DNA of 64,000 nt. Source: Seinonella peptonophila (GTDB taxonomy: Bacteria > Bacillota > Bacilli > Thermoactinomycetales > Thermoactinomycetaceae). Shown in pieces: positions 35,651 to 44,651 of this stretch. The stretch lies in the NCBI RefSeq assembly GCF_900129355.1, contig NZ_FQVL01000010.1, forward strand, positions 1 to 64,000. The letters are read 5' to 3'. The position numbers and the translations under genes are program-made. Under the pieces are notes generated by a model, which saw nothing but the letters and a program-made list of their open reading frames with translations, made no database searches and was not told where the DNA came from. Position 1 is the first letter of the stretch. Every line of letters begins with the position of its first letter.

Positions 35651-37663
35651 TTCATCCATCCAGTATGCTTCACGAATATTGATTTGTTGTCGTAACTTTC
35701 TTAGCAATTCTAATGTTATGCTTCCTTTCTCATATAAAGATTGACATTCATCCCGTTCTGCTTGGAATGCTTTATCCTGTAATTTTCGTTCCAAACGAAA
35801 TTTTTTAGTGGAAGCAGATTGTGGGATGGAATCATTTAGTTTTGTTAGAGTTTTGTTGAACTCTCCAATAATTAGAAAGACAATACTCTTATTCTCTGGT
35901 GTTACTTCATCTTTCAATGCTTGAATTGCAACCTTTGCCAATTTCTTTTTTAATTCGTTTGTTTTTGTTTGATTATTGAAGAAACGCTTTTGCTTTTTGA
36001 AGCGAAAAAATAGAAGGAGCTTGTAAAAAATTCTTTTTAAAATTGTGCCTAGATAAAGGGTTTGAAATCTAAATCGGTTGGTGACAGCCATTTCCAATCG
36101 TCGAATGGAAAGTTGAATGAGATAAGCAGTTTCACGATCGATTTTTTTACTTTTAAATAAAGAAGTAATAAAGTGCGACTGGGCTTCTAATGCTTTCAAT
36201 CGCAGATCATTCTTTTTTTGTTTTATTTCATTTGACTCTCTAGCAGGAATCCCATATTTTAACTCATTCATCTCATGACTATAGGTTGTAATTAATCTTA
36301 GGGAAGCTAGATGATTTTCTTCGTTTGTTAATTCTTGTAAAGTCCGAATGGCAGCTTCCTTCATCCTAATTAAGGCTCTTTTCTCCATCTTTTCAATTTC
36401 TTTTTTCTCTATATAGTCTTCCGATTTTGCCATAATAGGTAATAGCAAAGTAGCCAAGATTAATGTAAATAATATAACACCAGCAGCAATAAAGATAATA
36501 AGTTCTCTTCCTGGAAACGGCATACCATTTGCTAAACTTAACGGAATTGAAAATGCTCCAGCCAAAGTAATGGCTCCTCTAATGCCAGAGATTGTTAAAA
36601 TGCCAACTGATTTCAATGTGGGGGTGGCAATTCGCTTTATCTTTAATTTCCATCCAATCCACCATACCGTTGAGATCCAGACAAAACGTAGAAATATAAG
36701 TGCAATCGTAATCATAAGAATATATCGAACTACAACATAGTTATTAAAATGAGGATTGGAAAAAATCTCATTCATCACATGGGGGATCTGTAATCCTAGC
36801 AAAACAAAAACGAGTCCATTTAAAATATATAAAACAACCGTCCAAGTACTTTTTGAAACAATTTGTAATCCAATTTTAGGTGTTCTTTCTCGATCTTTTT
36901 CAATTGCATGAACAATTCCAGCGGATACGACAGCTAAAATACCAGAACAGTGCATTTGCTCTATGGCAATATAGATGAAAAAAGGAGTAAGAATCTGAAT
37001 GAGCATATGTATTGTGACGTCTTCCATCCCTAATCGTCGGATGAAGACTCGCAATCGAATAATCAAGATAGCAAGAATAATTCCCCCTAGGAAACCACCT
37101 AATGCAATTACGATAAAACTAACACTTGCATGCCATAATGAAAAAGCTCCAGTTACTGCTGCTGAAACAGCAAACTTAAATGCTACAAGCCCTGATGCAT
37201 CATTCATCAATCCTTCCCCTTCAAGTAAATGCATCAACTTTTGAGGGATGTTCACTCGGCTTGAAATAGCGCTTACAGCTACAATGTCTGTTGGGGATAA
37301 GATTGCAGCGAGTGCAAAAGCTGCTGGTAACGAAATCAATGGTACGATCAGATGAATCAAATGTCCGATTACAAGTACAGTAAGAAATACCAAACCTAAA
37401 GCAAGCGATAAGATAGGGATTCGTAAATTCCATAACTCCCGTCTAGAAACATTTCGACCATCATGAAATAACAAAGGTGCAATAAATAAAACCAAAAACA
37501 ACTCAGTCTCCAGTGAAACATGGATGTTTAGAGGCAGTAAAGCGATCACTACACCTAATATAATTTGAATAATAGGAACGGGAACAAATGGAAGCCAGTG
37601 ATTCAAGATGCTTGAAACCCCAATTATTGACAATAGCAATAATATTATTAAGAATAACTCCAT
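35630..37663 (-). CDS. CPA1-family Na+/H+ antiporter
   Basis: 677 residues. About twelve membrane segments fill the first 415 residues, with the CPA1 motifs LFIAPLLFHDGRN, ALAAILSPTDIVAVSAI, LLEGEGLMNDASGLVAFKFA (the Asp pair of the ion site) and GIRGAITLAGAFSIPL. A long charged cytoplasmic tail (about 260 residues) follows, as in NhaK/YvgP-type antiporters. The final residues (NTPAT) are encoded by the IS right-end remnant at 35607-35650, so the original C-terminus was probably replaced. The ribosome site AAAGGGTG is at good distance. Confidence 0.9.
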   Translation of the reverse strand: MELFLIILLLLSIIGVSSILNHWLPFVPVPIIQIILGVVIALLPLNIHVSLETELFLVLFIAPLLFHDGRNVSRRELWNLRIPILSLALGLVFLTVLVIGHLIHLIVPLISLPAAFALAAILSPTDIVAVSAISSRVNIPQKLMHLLEGEGLMNDASGLVAFKFAVSAAVTGAFSLWHASVSFIVIALGGFLGGIILAILIIRLRVFIRRLGMEDVTIHMLIQILTPFFIYIAIEQMHCSGILAVVSAGIVHAIEKDRERTPKIGLQIVSKSTWTVVLYILNGLVFVLLGLQIPHVMNEIFSNPHFNNYVVVRYILMITIALIFLRFVWISTVWWIGWKLKIKRIATPTLKSVGILTISGIRGAITLAGAFSIPLSLANGMPFPGRELIIFIAAGVILFTLILATLLLPIMAKSEDYIEKKEIEKMEKRALIRMKEAAIRTLQELTNEENHLASLRLITTYSHEMNELKYGIPARESNEIKQKKNDLRLKALEAQSHFITSLFKSKKIDRETAYLIQLSIRRLEMAVTNRFRFQTLYLGTILKRIFYKLLLFFRFKKQKRFFNNQTKTNELKKKLAKVAIQALKDEVTPENKSIVFLIIGEFNKTLTKLNDSIPQSASTKKFRLERKLQDKAFQAERDECQSLYEKGSITLELLRKLRQQINIREAYWMDELNTPAT

Positions 37664-37798
37664 CAGAAAGGCACCCTTTTAAACCATATCATTTAGCTTT
37701 TTCTTACCTATTATGCAAAATTTCGTTCTCTACAGCTTACCAACAAGAATTCCATTGAAATGAGTCTTATGAACATCTAGCAGTTTCCTGTAGATAGG

Positions 37799-38656
37799 TT
37801 ATAAATTGATTAATAGGATACCTATCAAGATCGTACTAATACCTAATATTTGATTCCAAATGATCCTTTCTTTCCAAACTATTATTCCCCAAATCATAGT
37901 AACTATGGCAAATAATGAAGTGATCGTAACGACAACAGAAGTATTTGCAGTAGTGATTCCTAAGTTATAACTAATGAGAGCAATCACATCGAAAATGCCA
38001 ACTAAAGAGATCCAGCCTATATCAGCTAGTTGAGGTCTTTTAGGTTTTTGTTTGAAAACCCGTAGAATGAGTGGTAGTGCAATAATAGATTGAGCTCGAC
38101 CAATCCAGACTGTACTAAAAGCGCCCATTTGACTTGTTGGGAATTTTAGCCCAAAGAATGCTACTCCTAGTAAAATGGATGCTAAAATGGCCCACATGAT
38201 TCCTTTTCGTGAACTTTTTGACGAAGGTTCTTCTGTTAATTTAAGAGAAGCGATGATAACTCCAATAATTGTCAGAATAATCCCGATAAGTGTAATGATA
38301 GACGGAGTTTCGCCAAATATAATAGCTAAGATTACCGTAATGGCAGCAAAACTTGAAGCGATGGGAGCAACAATGGATACTTTGCCTATGGCAAGCCCTT
38401 GATAGAGACAAAGGATTCCCAGAAGATCAATTCCCATAAATATCATAGCTAGCATGACCATATATCCATGATTCATAATAGAATGCCACTCATCACTACT
38501 AAAGAGGTAAATGCTTAGTACAGCTAGACCAACCGCTTGCATATAAATCAAAGTGGTATAACTCCCAATTCTTCGACTAGATAAACCAGCTAGAAAATCG
38601 GCTGTTCCAAAAGCAAAAGCAGAGAGTAATCCATATAATAAACCACTGATGACCAT
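37799..38656 (-). CDS. EamA/DMT-family transporter
   Basis: About 285 residues with ten membrane segments in two EamA repeats (GLLYGLLSAFAFGTADFLAGLSSRR ... LTEEP; then SRKGIMWAILASILLGVAFFG ... LIGILLINL). The ATG at 38656 is preferred (AGGATG upstream); the frame opens at 38677. Substrate unknown; such pumps export metabolites or toxic compounds. Downstream of and cotranscribed with a MarR-type gene, which is probably its regulator. Confidence 0.85.
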   Translation of the reverse strand: MVISGLLYGLLSAFAFGTADFLAGLSSRRIGSYTTLIYMQAVGLAVLSIYLFSSDEWHSIMNHGYMVMLAMIFMGIDLLGILCLYQGLAIGKVSIVAPIASSFAAITVILAIIFGETPSIITLIGIILTIIGVIIASLKLTEEPSSKSSRKGIMWAILASILLGVAFFGLKFPTSQMGAFSTVWIGRAQSIIALPLILRVFKQKPKRPQLADIGWISLVGIFDVIALISYNLGITTANTSVVVTITSLFAIVTMIWGIIVWKERIIWNQILGISTILIGILLINL

Positions 38657-38720
38657 CGTTTTCACATCCTGTTTCATTCAATTTCATATAGTACGAATTC
38701 AAAATAAATGGCTAAATTTT

Positions 38721-39158
38721 TTAGGAGAGTTTTTTCTTTGCTGAGATTCCCAATTTTTTAAGTAACTGAATCGCCAATTCTTTTTCTTGTTGATTTAAAC
38801 CGTCCATGGCTTCATTTAAAGCAGCAAACTGCTGAGGTAAGATCTCTTTCATCAACTTGAGACCGGCAGGGGTAAGATTTGCAAGGATCATTCGCCGATC
38901 CTTATGATCTGGTTTACGGGTGATATAGCCCTTTTTCTCCAGTTTATCTATTACATATGTGATACTGGCATTTGCTAATAGGATTTTTTTACCAATTGCC
39001 TGAAGCGAAAAAGCTCCCTTACTATAAAGCAGTTCCAACACAGAAAATTCGGATAGACTCAAACCATGCCGTTTTGCATCTAGTTGAGAGTGTTCCATTA
39101 CACTTTTATATGCACGTGATAAAACAATAAATAGCTTGAGTGTAGTGTCATCATTCAA
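38721..39158 (-). CDS. MarR-family transcriptional regulator
   Basis: About 145 residues from a TTG at 39158 with GGAGG 8 bases before it; an upstream TTG at 39188 is in frame. Winged helix: LSLSEFSVLELLYSKGAFSLQAIGKKILLANASITYVIDKLEKKGYITRKPDHKDRRMILANLT, the MarR D-x-R-x wing. Dimerisation helices at both ends. First gene of a two-gene operon with the EamA transporter and probably autoregulated. Confidence 0.9.
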   Translation of the reverse strand: MNDDTTLKLFIVLSRAYKSVMEHSQLDAKRHGLSLSEFSVLELLYSKGAFSLQAIGKKILLANASITYVIDKLEKKGYITRKPDHKDRRMILANLTPAGLKLMKEILPQQFAALNEAMDGLNQQEKELAIQLLKKLGISAKKKLS

Positions 39159-39373
39159 CGATAGTCCTCCTTCCTTCAAATATTTCAATCCTGTAATATT
39201 TGAATTTGAAATTAATGATATGAGAGATCATTTAAAATGTCAATATGAAATGATTTGCTTAATTGCCCATCTAATAGAATAATATTGTTTTAATTTATAA
39301 TTAGATAAGTCGGAAGAGAGTGAAACATATATAATTGAATATAGGCAATACCAAAAAACTAAAGGAGGATTAT

Positions 39374-40774
39374 ATGGAGAAAGAACAGCGAAAACAAGGG
39401 TTACAACGTGGACTAAAACAGCGTCATGTAACTTTAATGTCATTGGGTGCCGCTATTGGTGTAGGTTTATTTTTAGGTTCTGCTTCTGCAATTAAGCTGG
39501 CTGGTCCATCGATTATGATTAGCTACTTATTAGGAGGATTCGCCTTATTTTTTATTATGCGAGCCCTTGGCGAAATGGCGATTGAAAATCCAGTGGCGGG
39601 TTCTTTTAGTCGCTATGCTCATCAGCATCTTGGCTCATGGGCGGGATATATTACCGGATGGAATTATTGGTTTATGTGGGTTGTAACTTGTATGGGGGAA
39701 GTGACAGCGGTTGGTACTTATATGGACTTTTGGATTCCAGGTGTACCGAGTTGGATTTGGGCATTGATTTCTTTACTTGTTATTACGGCCATTAATTTTA
39801 TTGCTGTACGGGCTTATGGTGAGTTGGAATTTTGGTTTGCGCTAATTAAAGTTGTCACGATCCTTCTGATGATTATTGTAGGTTTTGGTATTATTATTTT
39901 TGGGTTAGGAAATGGTGGTATAGCCACGGGGATAAGTAATCTATGGAATCATGGTGGTTTTTTTGCAAATGGTTATAAAGGAATTCTTATGTCTTTACAG
40001 ATGGTGATGTTTGCCTATTTGGGAATAGAGATGATTGGTCTTACAGCAGGAGAAGTAGAGCAACCGGAGAAAACATTATCTCGAGCCATTGATAATGTTT
40101 TCTGGCGTATTCTTATCTTTTATGTAGGTGCATTGTTTGTCATTATGTCTATTTATCCTTGGACTGAGATTGGAACCAAAGGAAGTCCTTTTGTCACAAC
40201 TTTTGCTCATGTTGGTATTCCAGCAGCTGCTGGTATTATTAACTTTGTAGTACTGACAGCAGCTCTATCCTCTTGTAATAGTGGTATCTTTAGTACGGGT
40301 CGAATGTTATTTAACTTAGCTTCACAAGGGGATGCCCCAAGTAATTGGAAACAGATCAATCAATCGGGAGTACCAGGAAAAGCTATTTTAATCTCGGGTC
40401 TTGCTTTGTTAGCAGGGGTAGGACTTAACTATTGGATGCCGAAAGAGGCTTTTAAAATTATTACGAGTGTTGCCACATTTGGTGCTATTTGGACGTGGGC
40501 GATTATTCTGCTTTCTCAACTACGCTATCGCAAGGGCCTCACAAAGGATCAACAGGAAAAATTAAAATATAAGATGCCTTGGTATCCATATAGTAATTAT
40601 TTCACGCTACTTTTTTTATTAATGGTAGTAGGGGTGATGATGTATTTTCCAGATACACGAATTTCTGTGATCGTTGGACCCATTTTTTATGGTATACTTA
40701 CGATTATTTATTATGGACGGGGTTTACACAAAAGAGATCAGGAAAGGTATCCATCAAAATCTCATTCTGCTTAA
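39374..40774 (+). CDS. APC-family amino acid permease
   Basis: About 466 residues from the ATG at 39374 with AAAGGAGG upstream. Twelve membrane segments. It opens GLQRGLKQRHVTLMSLGAAIGVGLFLGSASAIKLAGPS, the amino-acid-transporter (AAT, TC 2.A.3.1) signature, followed by ALGEMAIENPVAGSFSRYA. Closest in style to GABA, histidine or proline permeases of Bacillus (ProY/GabP/HutM-like); the exact substrate cannot be read. Divergent from the MarR-EamA operon. Confidence 0.9.
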   Translation: MEKEQRKQGLQRGLKQRHVTLMSLGAAIGVGLFLGSASAIKLAGPSIMISYLLGGFALFFIMRALGEMAIENPVAGSFSRYAHQHLGSWAGYITGWNYWFMWVVTCMGEVTAVGTYMDFWIPGVPSWIWALISLLVITAINFIAVRAYGELEFWFALIKVVTILLMIIVGFGIIIFGLGNGGIATGISNLWNHGGFFANGYKGILMSLQMVMFAYLGIEMIGLTAGEVEQPEKTLSRAIDNVFWRILIFYVGALFVIMSIYPWTEIGTKGSPFVTTFAHVGIPAAAGIINFVVLTAALSSCNSGIFSTGRMLFNLASQGDAPSNWKQINQSGVPGKAILISGLALLAGVGLNYWMPKEAFKIITSVATFGAIWTWAIILLSQLRYRKGLTKDQQEKLKYKMPWYPYSNYFTLLFLLMVVGVMMYFPDTRISVIVGPIFYGILTIIYYGRGLHKRDQERYPSKSHSA

Positions 40775-40875
40775 CAATGATGATAAATGTAGTTGCTATT
40801 TACAGATTGATCGAGATTTCCAGAAGAAGATAAGCAGTTAATAGCAACAAGGGCAAAATATCAATAAAATCCTTC

Positions 40876-41676
40876 TCATTTATATCGTTCTTCTGTTGTT
40901 CTTTCATTTATTGTAAGTGATTGATTGGTTACTATTTTGCTACGTAGAAATATATCTAATAATTTCCCGCACATTAATTTTGCTAATGGATTATCTTTAA
41001 GTAAAGATGCCAGTAAGGGAAGAGAAGGATTTTTTTCAGGAAATTGAATCCCTGATAGACATGGCTGAATAGAGGCGGGTATGTATTTATCCTCACGATA
41101 TATTCCTTTTCCATTGTGTACAATAAACATGATTCGAGGATGCTTTGAATTATTAATCCCAAAAATACAGTCATTTTTTTTAAGTTCGTCATTTAACATT
41201 TTTGTAATTTTTTTGTTATTGCTCTTTATAAAATCAGAAGTTACTGCAATTCCACCATCTTGGGCTCTTTGTTTTGACCGCTCAATATTTAAATCAAGAT
41301 CATCTAAATAGACTATGTAAAGGTTTGTAATAAAGCCGTTGTTTCGAGCAACTTCTAAAGAGTTTATGGGAATGGAACAACTTTCAAATAAAAATGATTT
41401 TCTCATTCGTATATACTCATTGCGTTTATTTGTGATCATATTTAGAGAATCTGCCCTTCTCTGTGCCTCTTGAAATGAAAGATTTCGATCTAATTCCCTT
41501 TGCTCTTTTTGAAATTGTTGAATCAATTTATCGGGAATAAATATTTCTCCAAACCGATCTCCGAAAATATTTTCAATCATTTCAATTATTGTTGTTTTAC
41601 CTGAATTGGATGGCCCGATAAATACTGAAAGCACAGGAGAAGTATTTTCCAAGTTGGTTTCTTTATCCTTGATCAC
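40876..41676 (-). CDS. Zeta-toxin-like P-loop kinase
   Basis: 266 residues from a GTG with AGAGGG upstream. Walker A GPSNSGKTT lies near residue 21; the family-typical FESCSIPINSLEVARNNGF (E-T/S-T strand and LxxxxxxG) and YLDDLDLNIERSKQRAQDGG (lid with R-x-x-x-GG) follow, as in zeta-toxin-like AAA kinases of phage and host. The C-terminal 80 residues are not recognised. No antitoxin neighbour, so a toxin role is unproven. Lies alone between the permease and a small Cys-rich ORF. Confidence 0.65.
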   Translation of the reverse strand: MIKDKETNLENTSPVLSVFIGPSNSGKTTIIEMIENIFGDRFGEIFIPDKLIQQFQKEQRELDRNLSFQEAQRRADSLNMITNKRNEYIRMRKSFLFESCSIPINSLEVARNNGFITNLYIVYLDDLDLNIERSKQRAQDGGIAVTSDFIKSNNKKITKMLNDELKKNDCIFGINNSKHPRIMFIVHNGKGIYREDKYIPASIQPCLSGIQFPEKNPSLPLLASLLKDNPLAKLMCGKLLDIFLRSKIVTNQSLTINERTTEERYK

Positions 41677-41959
41677 TATTCATCCCTCTTTTCAAATGAG
41701 ATCGAAATAAACATATCCATCTTTTAGAGGAGGAAGATACATAGGTGGAAATTTGTTTCGATAATGAAATTTGTGCTTGTCGATTCAATTCAATCTTCAT
41801 TTAAATCCTCCTTCCAAGTGCATTGTCTCTGTTCTTACATATGCTAAGATAATGTTAGGTTGTGGTAATCCTTGCTTGGTAGAAGGAGAGTAGGAACAAG
41901 CAAGTTCATGACTTATGTCTTGAAGCAACCGGTTTGTTGTTTACTTTAAGGAGACCGGA

Positions 41960-42079
41960 GTGAAGTGTACCATTTGTGGAAAAGATCCGTGTGAAGGTAC
42001 TGATGCGTGTATCGTACGTGACGTGTATCAGGATGCGGCGAAAGCCGATCTAGACGATTTAGACGATCTAGACGATTGA
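41960..42079 (+). CDS. Small CxxC protein with acidic DLDD repeats
   Basis: 39 residues: MKCTICGKDPCEGTDACIVR, then DVYQDAAKA and three DLDD units to the stop. GTG start with AAGGAG 7 bases upstream. Four cysteines (CTIC, CEG, DAC) could bind one Zn2+. The bases coding for the acidic tail are a tandem repeat (GATCTAGAC / GATTTAGAC). The gene is followed by a long hairpin. No known family, but the signals fit a real gene. Confidence 0.55.
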   Translation: MKCTICGKDPCEGTDACIVRDVYQDAAKADLDDLDDLDD

Positions 42080-42082
42080 TAA

Positions 42083-42141
42083 AAGGAGCGAGCATTGGTC
42101 CATTTGCAGCGATGATGCTGTAGGATCAATGCTTGCTCCTT
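42083..42141. terminator. Long hairpin downstream of the small CxxC gene
   Basis: AAAGGAGCGAGCATTG pairs with CAATGCTTGCTCCTTT with one mismatch, around a 28-base loop. It could terminate both the plus-strand CxxC gene and the minus-strand secreted-protein gene; the U-runs are short. Confidence 0.55.
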
Positions 42142-42149
42142 TAGATGAA

Positions 42150-42758
42150 TTAATCTTTTTCATAAAGATTATATACAGTAGCTCCATCACCATCCATTAC
42201 ATAGCCGTTTTGTTGATCTTGAACACAGATAGCATAAGCATAATTGGAAACTTCTTTGTTGAAGTCAACTAGGTCTTTTAATTTATCTTCAAATAAGACT
42301 ATTTTTTGATCTGATACATCTTTTGTCGCCTCAGGTGTATGATTGGTATAAAGACGTGGAGATGAGTGATCTCCTAAAAAAGAGACTTCATAAATGTGTG
42401 AAGTAGATATAAATTCTTTTGGATTCTCTTGGGGACTTTCTGAGATGTTAATACGGCTTTGATCCTTTAGCATCATTTCACCTGAGCTTAGTAGCGCAAA
42501 GTCTTGGTCGGTTAGATTTTTACAATCAACCTCAGCAACTCGATCTGACAATTGCTCAGGCGGTGAAGAATTTTTTTGTACTGAAGAAACAGATGAAGAC
42601 TTATCTAATTGTTCGGATTGCAGGGAATTTGTGATTCCATACACACCGAATCCACCTAAAGCTAAACTTGCTAGAGCCGCTAAAGTGGTCATATTACTCC
42701 TTTTTCTATTGGCCATGAAGTGTGCCAGTTTCCCTCTTTTTGCTAATTTGCTATTCAA
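42150..42758 (-). CDS. Secreted or anchored protein of unknown function
   Basis: 202 residues from a TTG with GGGGTGG upstream. Positively charged start (NSKLAKRGKLAHFMANRKRS), then a hydrophobic stretch (MTTLAALASLALGGFGVYGI), then a Ser/Asp-rich hydrophilic domain with two cysteines (VDCKNLTD and AICVQDQ). The pattern fits an exported protein of the cell surface. No family recognised. The preceding 1.1 kb (42779-43853) carries a 340-bp element and two operators. Confidence 0.6.
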   Translation of the reverse strand: MNSKLAKRGKLAHFMANRKRSNMTTLAALASLALGGFGVYGITNSLQSEQLDKSSSVSSVQKNSSPPEQLSDRVAEVDCKNLTDQDFALLSSGEMMLKDQSRINISESPQENPKEFISTSHIYEVSFLGDHSSPRLYTNHTPEATKDVSDQKIVLFEDKLKDLVDFNKEVSNYAYAICVQDQQNGYVMDGDGATVYNLYEKD

Positions 42759-42978
42759 TATTTTTCCACCCCTTTCTATTATATAATAGTATAAATATAG
42801 ATATATTGCTTAAATATTTGCAGAACAATGGAATGATAATATATAAAATATGAATCTCTTTTATACTCCAACTGAGTACTTGCTATTTGAAGCTAGAACG
42901 AATATTAACAAATGTTTATCCGCACAGTAAATTTGAGTTTCTGTTGTAGAAGGATGACAATCGTAATCTTATTTCTAT

Positions 42979-43318
42979 CCAAATTCGTCCAAGAGTACTC
43001 CCGCTTCTACAAGCGGTGAGGTGAATGGGACGTGGTTCGGTATCCCTTTTGCGGGGATGCTTAGAACCACTTTTTTTGTTAGAATAGTTGTAGCTCTTTG
43101 AAAACTGAAGATATGGGGTTGTTGCTGAAAAGGGTCAGTAACGTAAAATCTTCAACCACCCAGCTCACCGAAGTTGCGAAAACCAAGCGAAAGTAGGGAG
43201 CATAGCAGAGCATACTTTGTTTTCACCGCTGGGACGGCGGGTAGAGCCTGCTAAGATAACTGGACGTTGGTCTGGTGTTCGCAGGAATCTACCACCTCTG
43301 TTGGTGGTAGTAGTTCAA
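42979..43318 (+). mobile_element. 340-bp IS200/IS605-like non-autonomous element, copy 3
   Basis: Plus orientation, after TCTAT (42974-42978). The terminator-like hairpin is at 43032-43070 with seven T after it. The right hairpin ends in TAGTTCAA at 43318. The sequence after it begins ATAGTAGAGTATG. The insertion is in intergenic sequence between the minus-strand secreted-protein gene and the DoxX-like gene. Confidence 0.9.
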
Positions 43319-43600
43319 ATAGTAGAGTATGTATCTTTTACAGAAGTAGAATCTTTTCACTTTTAATTTTCCAATAACATTTTTTCTAGATAAATTAAGT
43401 TGGATATCTATTGATATTATAACAAAATAGTACCACTGAACAGAAAGAGTCAAATGAAACCGGTCGGATCATACATGAGTGCCCGTAAAAAGAGGAGGGG
43501 ATTTTGAAATTTCTCTTTTTGAATTTAGAAATGAGTAATATATGGAGACAATTCGCTACCCATATTATTTGTCAGTACAATGATTAATAAAATTTTTTTA

Positions 43601-43639
43601 GAATATACCTTTACAGGAATATTCCTAGTATGGTATATT
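43601..43639 (+). promoter_or_regulatory. Promoter with ArsR-type operator (second site of the 8.2 kb repressor)
   Basis: GAATATACC-TTTACA-GGAATATTC with -35 TTTACA (43610-43615), an 18-base spacer and -10 TATATT (43634-43639): the same design as at 8202-8239, down to the TGG before the -10. It lies about 215 bases before the DoxX-like gene. Confidence 0.7.
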
Positions 43640-43768
43640 AAATGTACAGTCATCAAAGAGCTAAGAGAAATGTTCAAATCATAAGTTCTTTCAGTTGTTT
43701 TAACTAGTGACTCAGCAATATTAAGACAAAAAAATATGGTAGAGTGTAGGATCAAAAAATTTTCACTT

Positions 43769-43792
43769 GAATATTCCTTTAGTGGAATATTC
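43769..43792 (+). promoter_or_regulatory. Perfect copy of the same operator palindrome
   Basis: GAATATTCC-TTTAGT-GGAATATTC, perfect 9-bp arms, about 60 bases before the DoxX-like start codon. It is the best-formed member of the three operators. Confidence 0.7.
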
Positions 43793-43853
43793 ATTGCTAG
43801 AAGGTCTATAAGTTCATTAATTTTTTCATTAAAAATATAGGGGATGATGTGAA

Positions 43854-44255
43854 GTGAAGAAGAAATTCAGTTTAATTTTACGAATCGTGTTAGGAATCAT
43901 TTTCGTTCTTTGTGGTATTATGGGGATTTTAAATGTTTTTTTTGAGTTTGCACCTGCTGCCCAATATACTAACCCAATTGCAAATCAATTTATAACAGGT
44001 ATGACAAATACGAAATATCTCCCAATACTTATCAATTTCATCAATCTAGTCGTTGGGATATCGTTATTAGTTAATCGATTTGTTCCTTTGGCATTAATTC
44101 TCTCTACTCCATTTTCTGTAAATATTGTCCTTTTTCATCTCTTTCTCGATATCCAAACAATTCCTCCTGCTCTGGTAATCGCTGTGATAAATACTTATCT
44201 GCTTTTTGTTTACATTGATCAATATAAATCATTATTAAGAGCAAAAAGTTCATGA
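43854..44255 (+). CDS. DoxX-like membrane protein
   Basis: 133 residues, four membrane segments. The opening FSLILRIVLGIIFVLCGIMGILNVF and the short external loop before LINFINLVVGISLLVNRFVPLALIL and VNIVLFHLF fit DoxX-type proteins. GTG start. Two operators identical in design to that of the SRPBCC-DUF1801-ArsR operon precede it, so it is likely a distant member of that regulon; DoxX-SRPBCC-ArsR linkage is common in Firmicutes. A good terminator follows. Confidence 0.75.
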   Translation: MKKKFSLILRIVLGIIFVLCGIMGILNVFFEFAPAAQYTNPIANQFITGMTNTKYLPILINFINLVVGISLLVNRFVPLALILSTPFSVNIVLFHLFLDIQTIPPALVIAVINTYLLFVYIDQYKSLLRAKSS

Positions 44256-44340
44256 TTATTTTTTAAAGTGATGATAGATGATGATGAACTAGAATAAGAC
44301 TCAACAATTGAACATAGCAGTTATGCAGATCTAAGCAAGA

Positions 44341-44381
44341 GACGAACCTCATTTTTATCATTTCATATGAGGTTCGTTTTT
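44341..44381 (+). terminator. Intrinsic terminator of the DoxX-like gene
   Basis: CGAACCTCAT pairs with ATGAGGTTCG, then TTTTTG. Confidence 0.88.
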
Positions 44382-44531
44382 GTTTAACGGATAGTAGGAA
44401 TAGCAACAAGAGCTATCATTTGATCGACGATCATAGTAGAGGTAAGGGTTGATGAGCTCAAGAAACTCAATTACAGATCGCGATTTCTAGTAAAAATAAC
44501 TAGATATTATTAAATAATAGTATAAAAACAT

Positions 44532-44561
44532 TTGACAAATAGTAAATTTATTAGATATTAT
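44532..44561 (+). promoter_or_regulatory. Promoter of the MFS-P450 operon
   Basis: -35 TTGACA (44532-44537), an 18-base spacer and -10 TATTAT (44556-44561). The leader to the start codon (about 80 bases) contains CTGAATCAGACTCAG, a loose palindrome that may be an operator. Confidence 0.65.
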
Positions 44562-44651
44562 GAAAAAAATTAAGAAGTAAATTTGGTAATGTGTATTTGA
44601 AAACTGAATAAAAAGACAGGCTGAATCAGACTCAGACAGGGGAAAGAAAAA

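Noticed and set aside
43525-43794. 89-residue minus-strand ORF
   Set aside because: It covers the two operators and a promoter on the other strand, has no ribosome site, and reads as random hydrophobic sequence.
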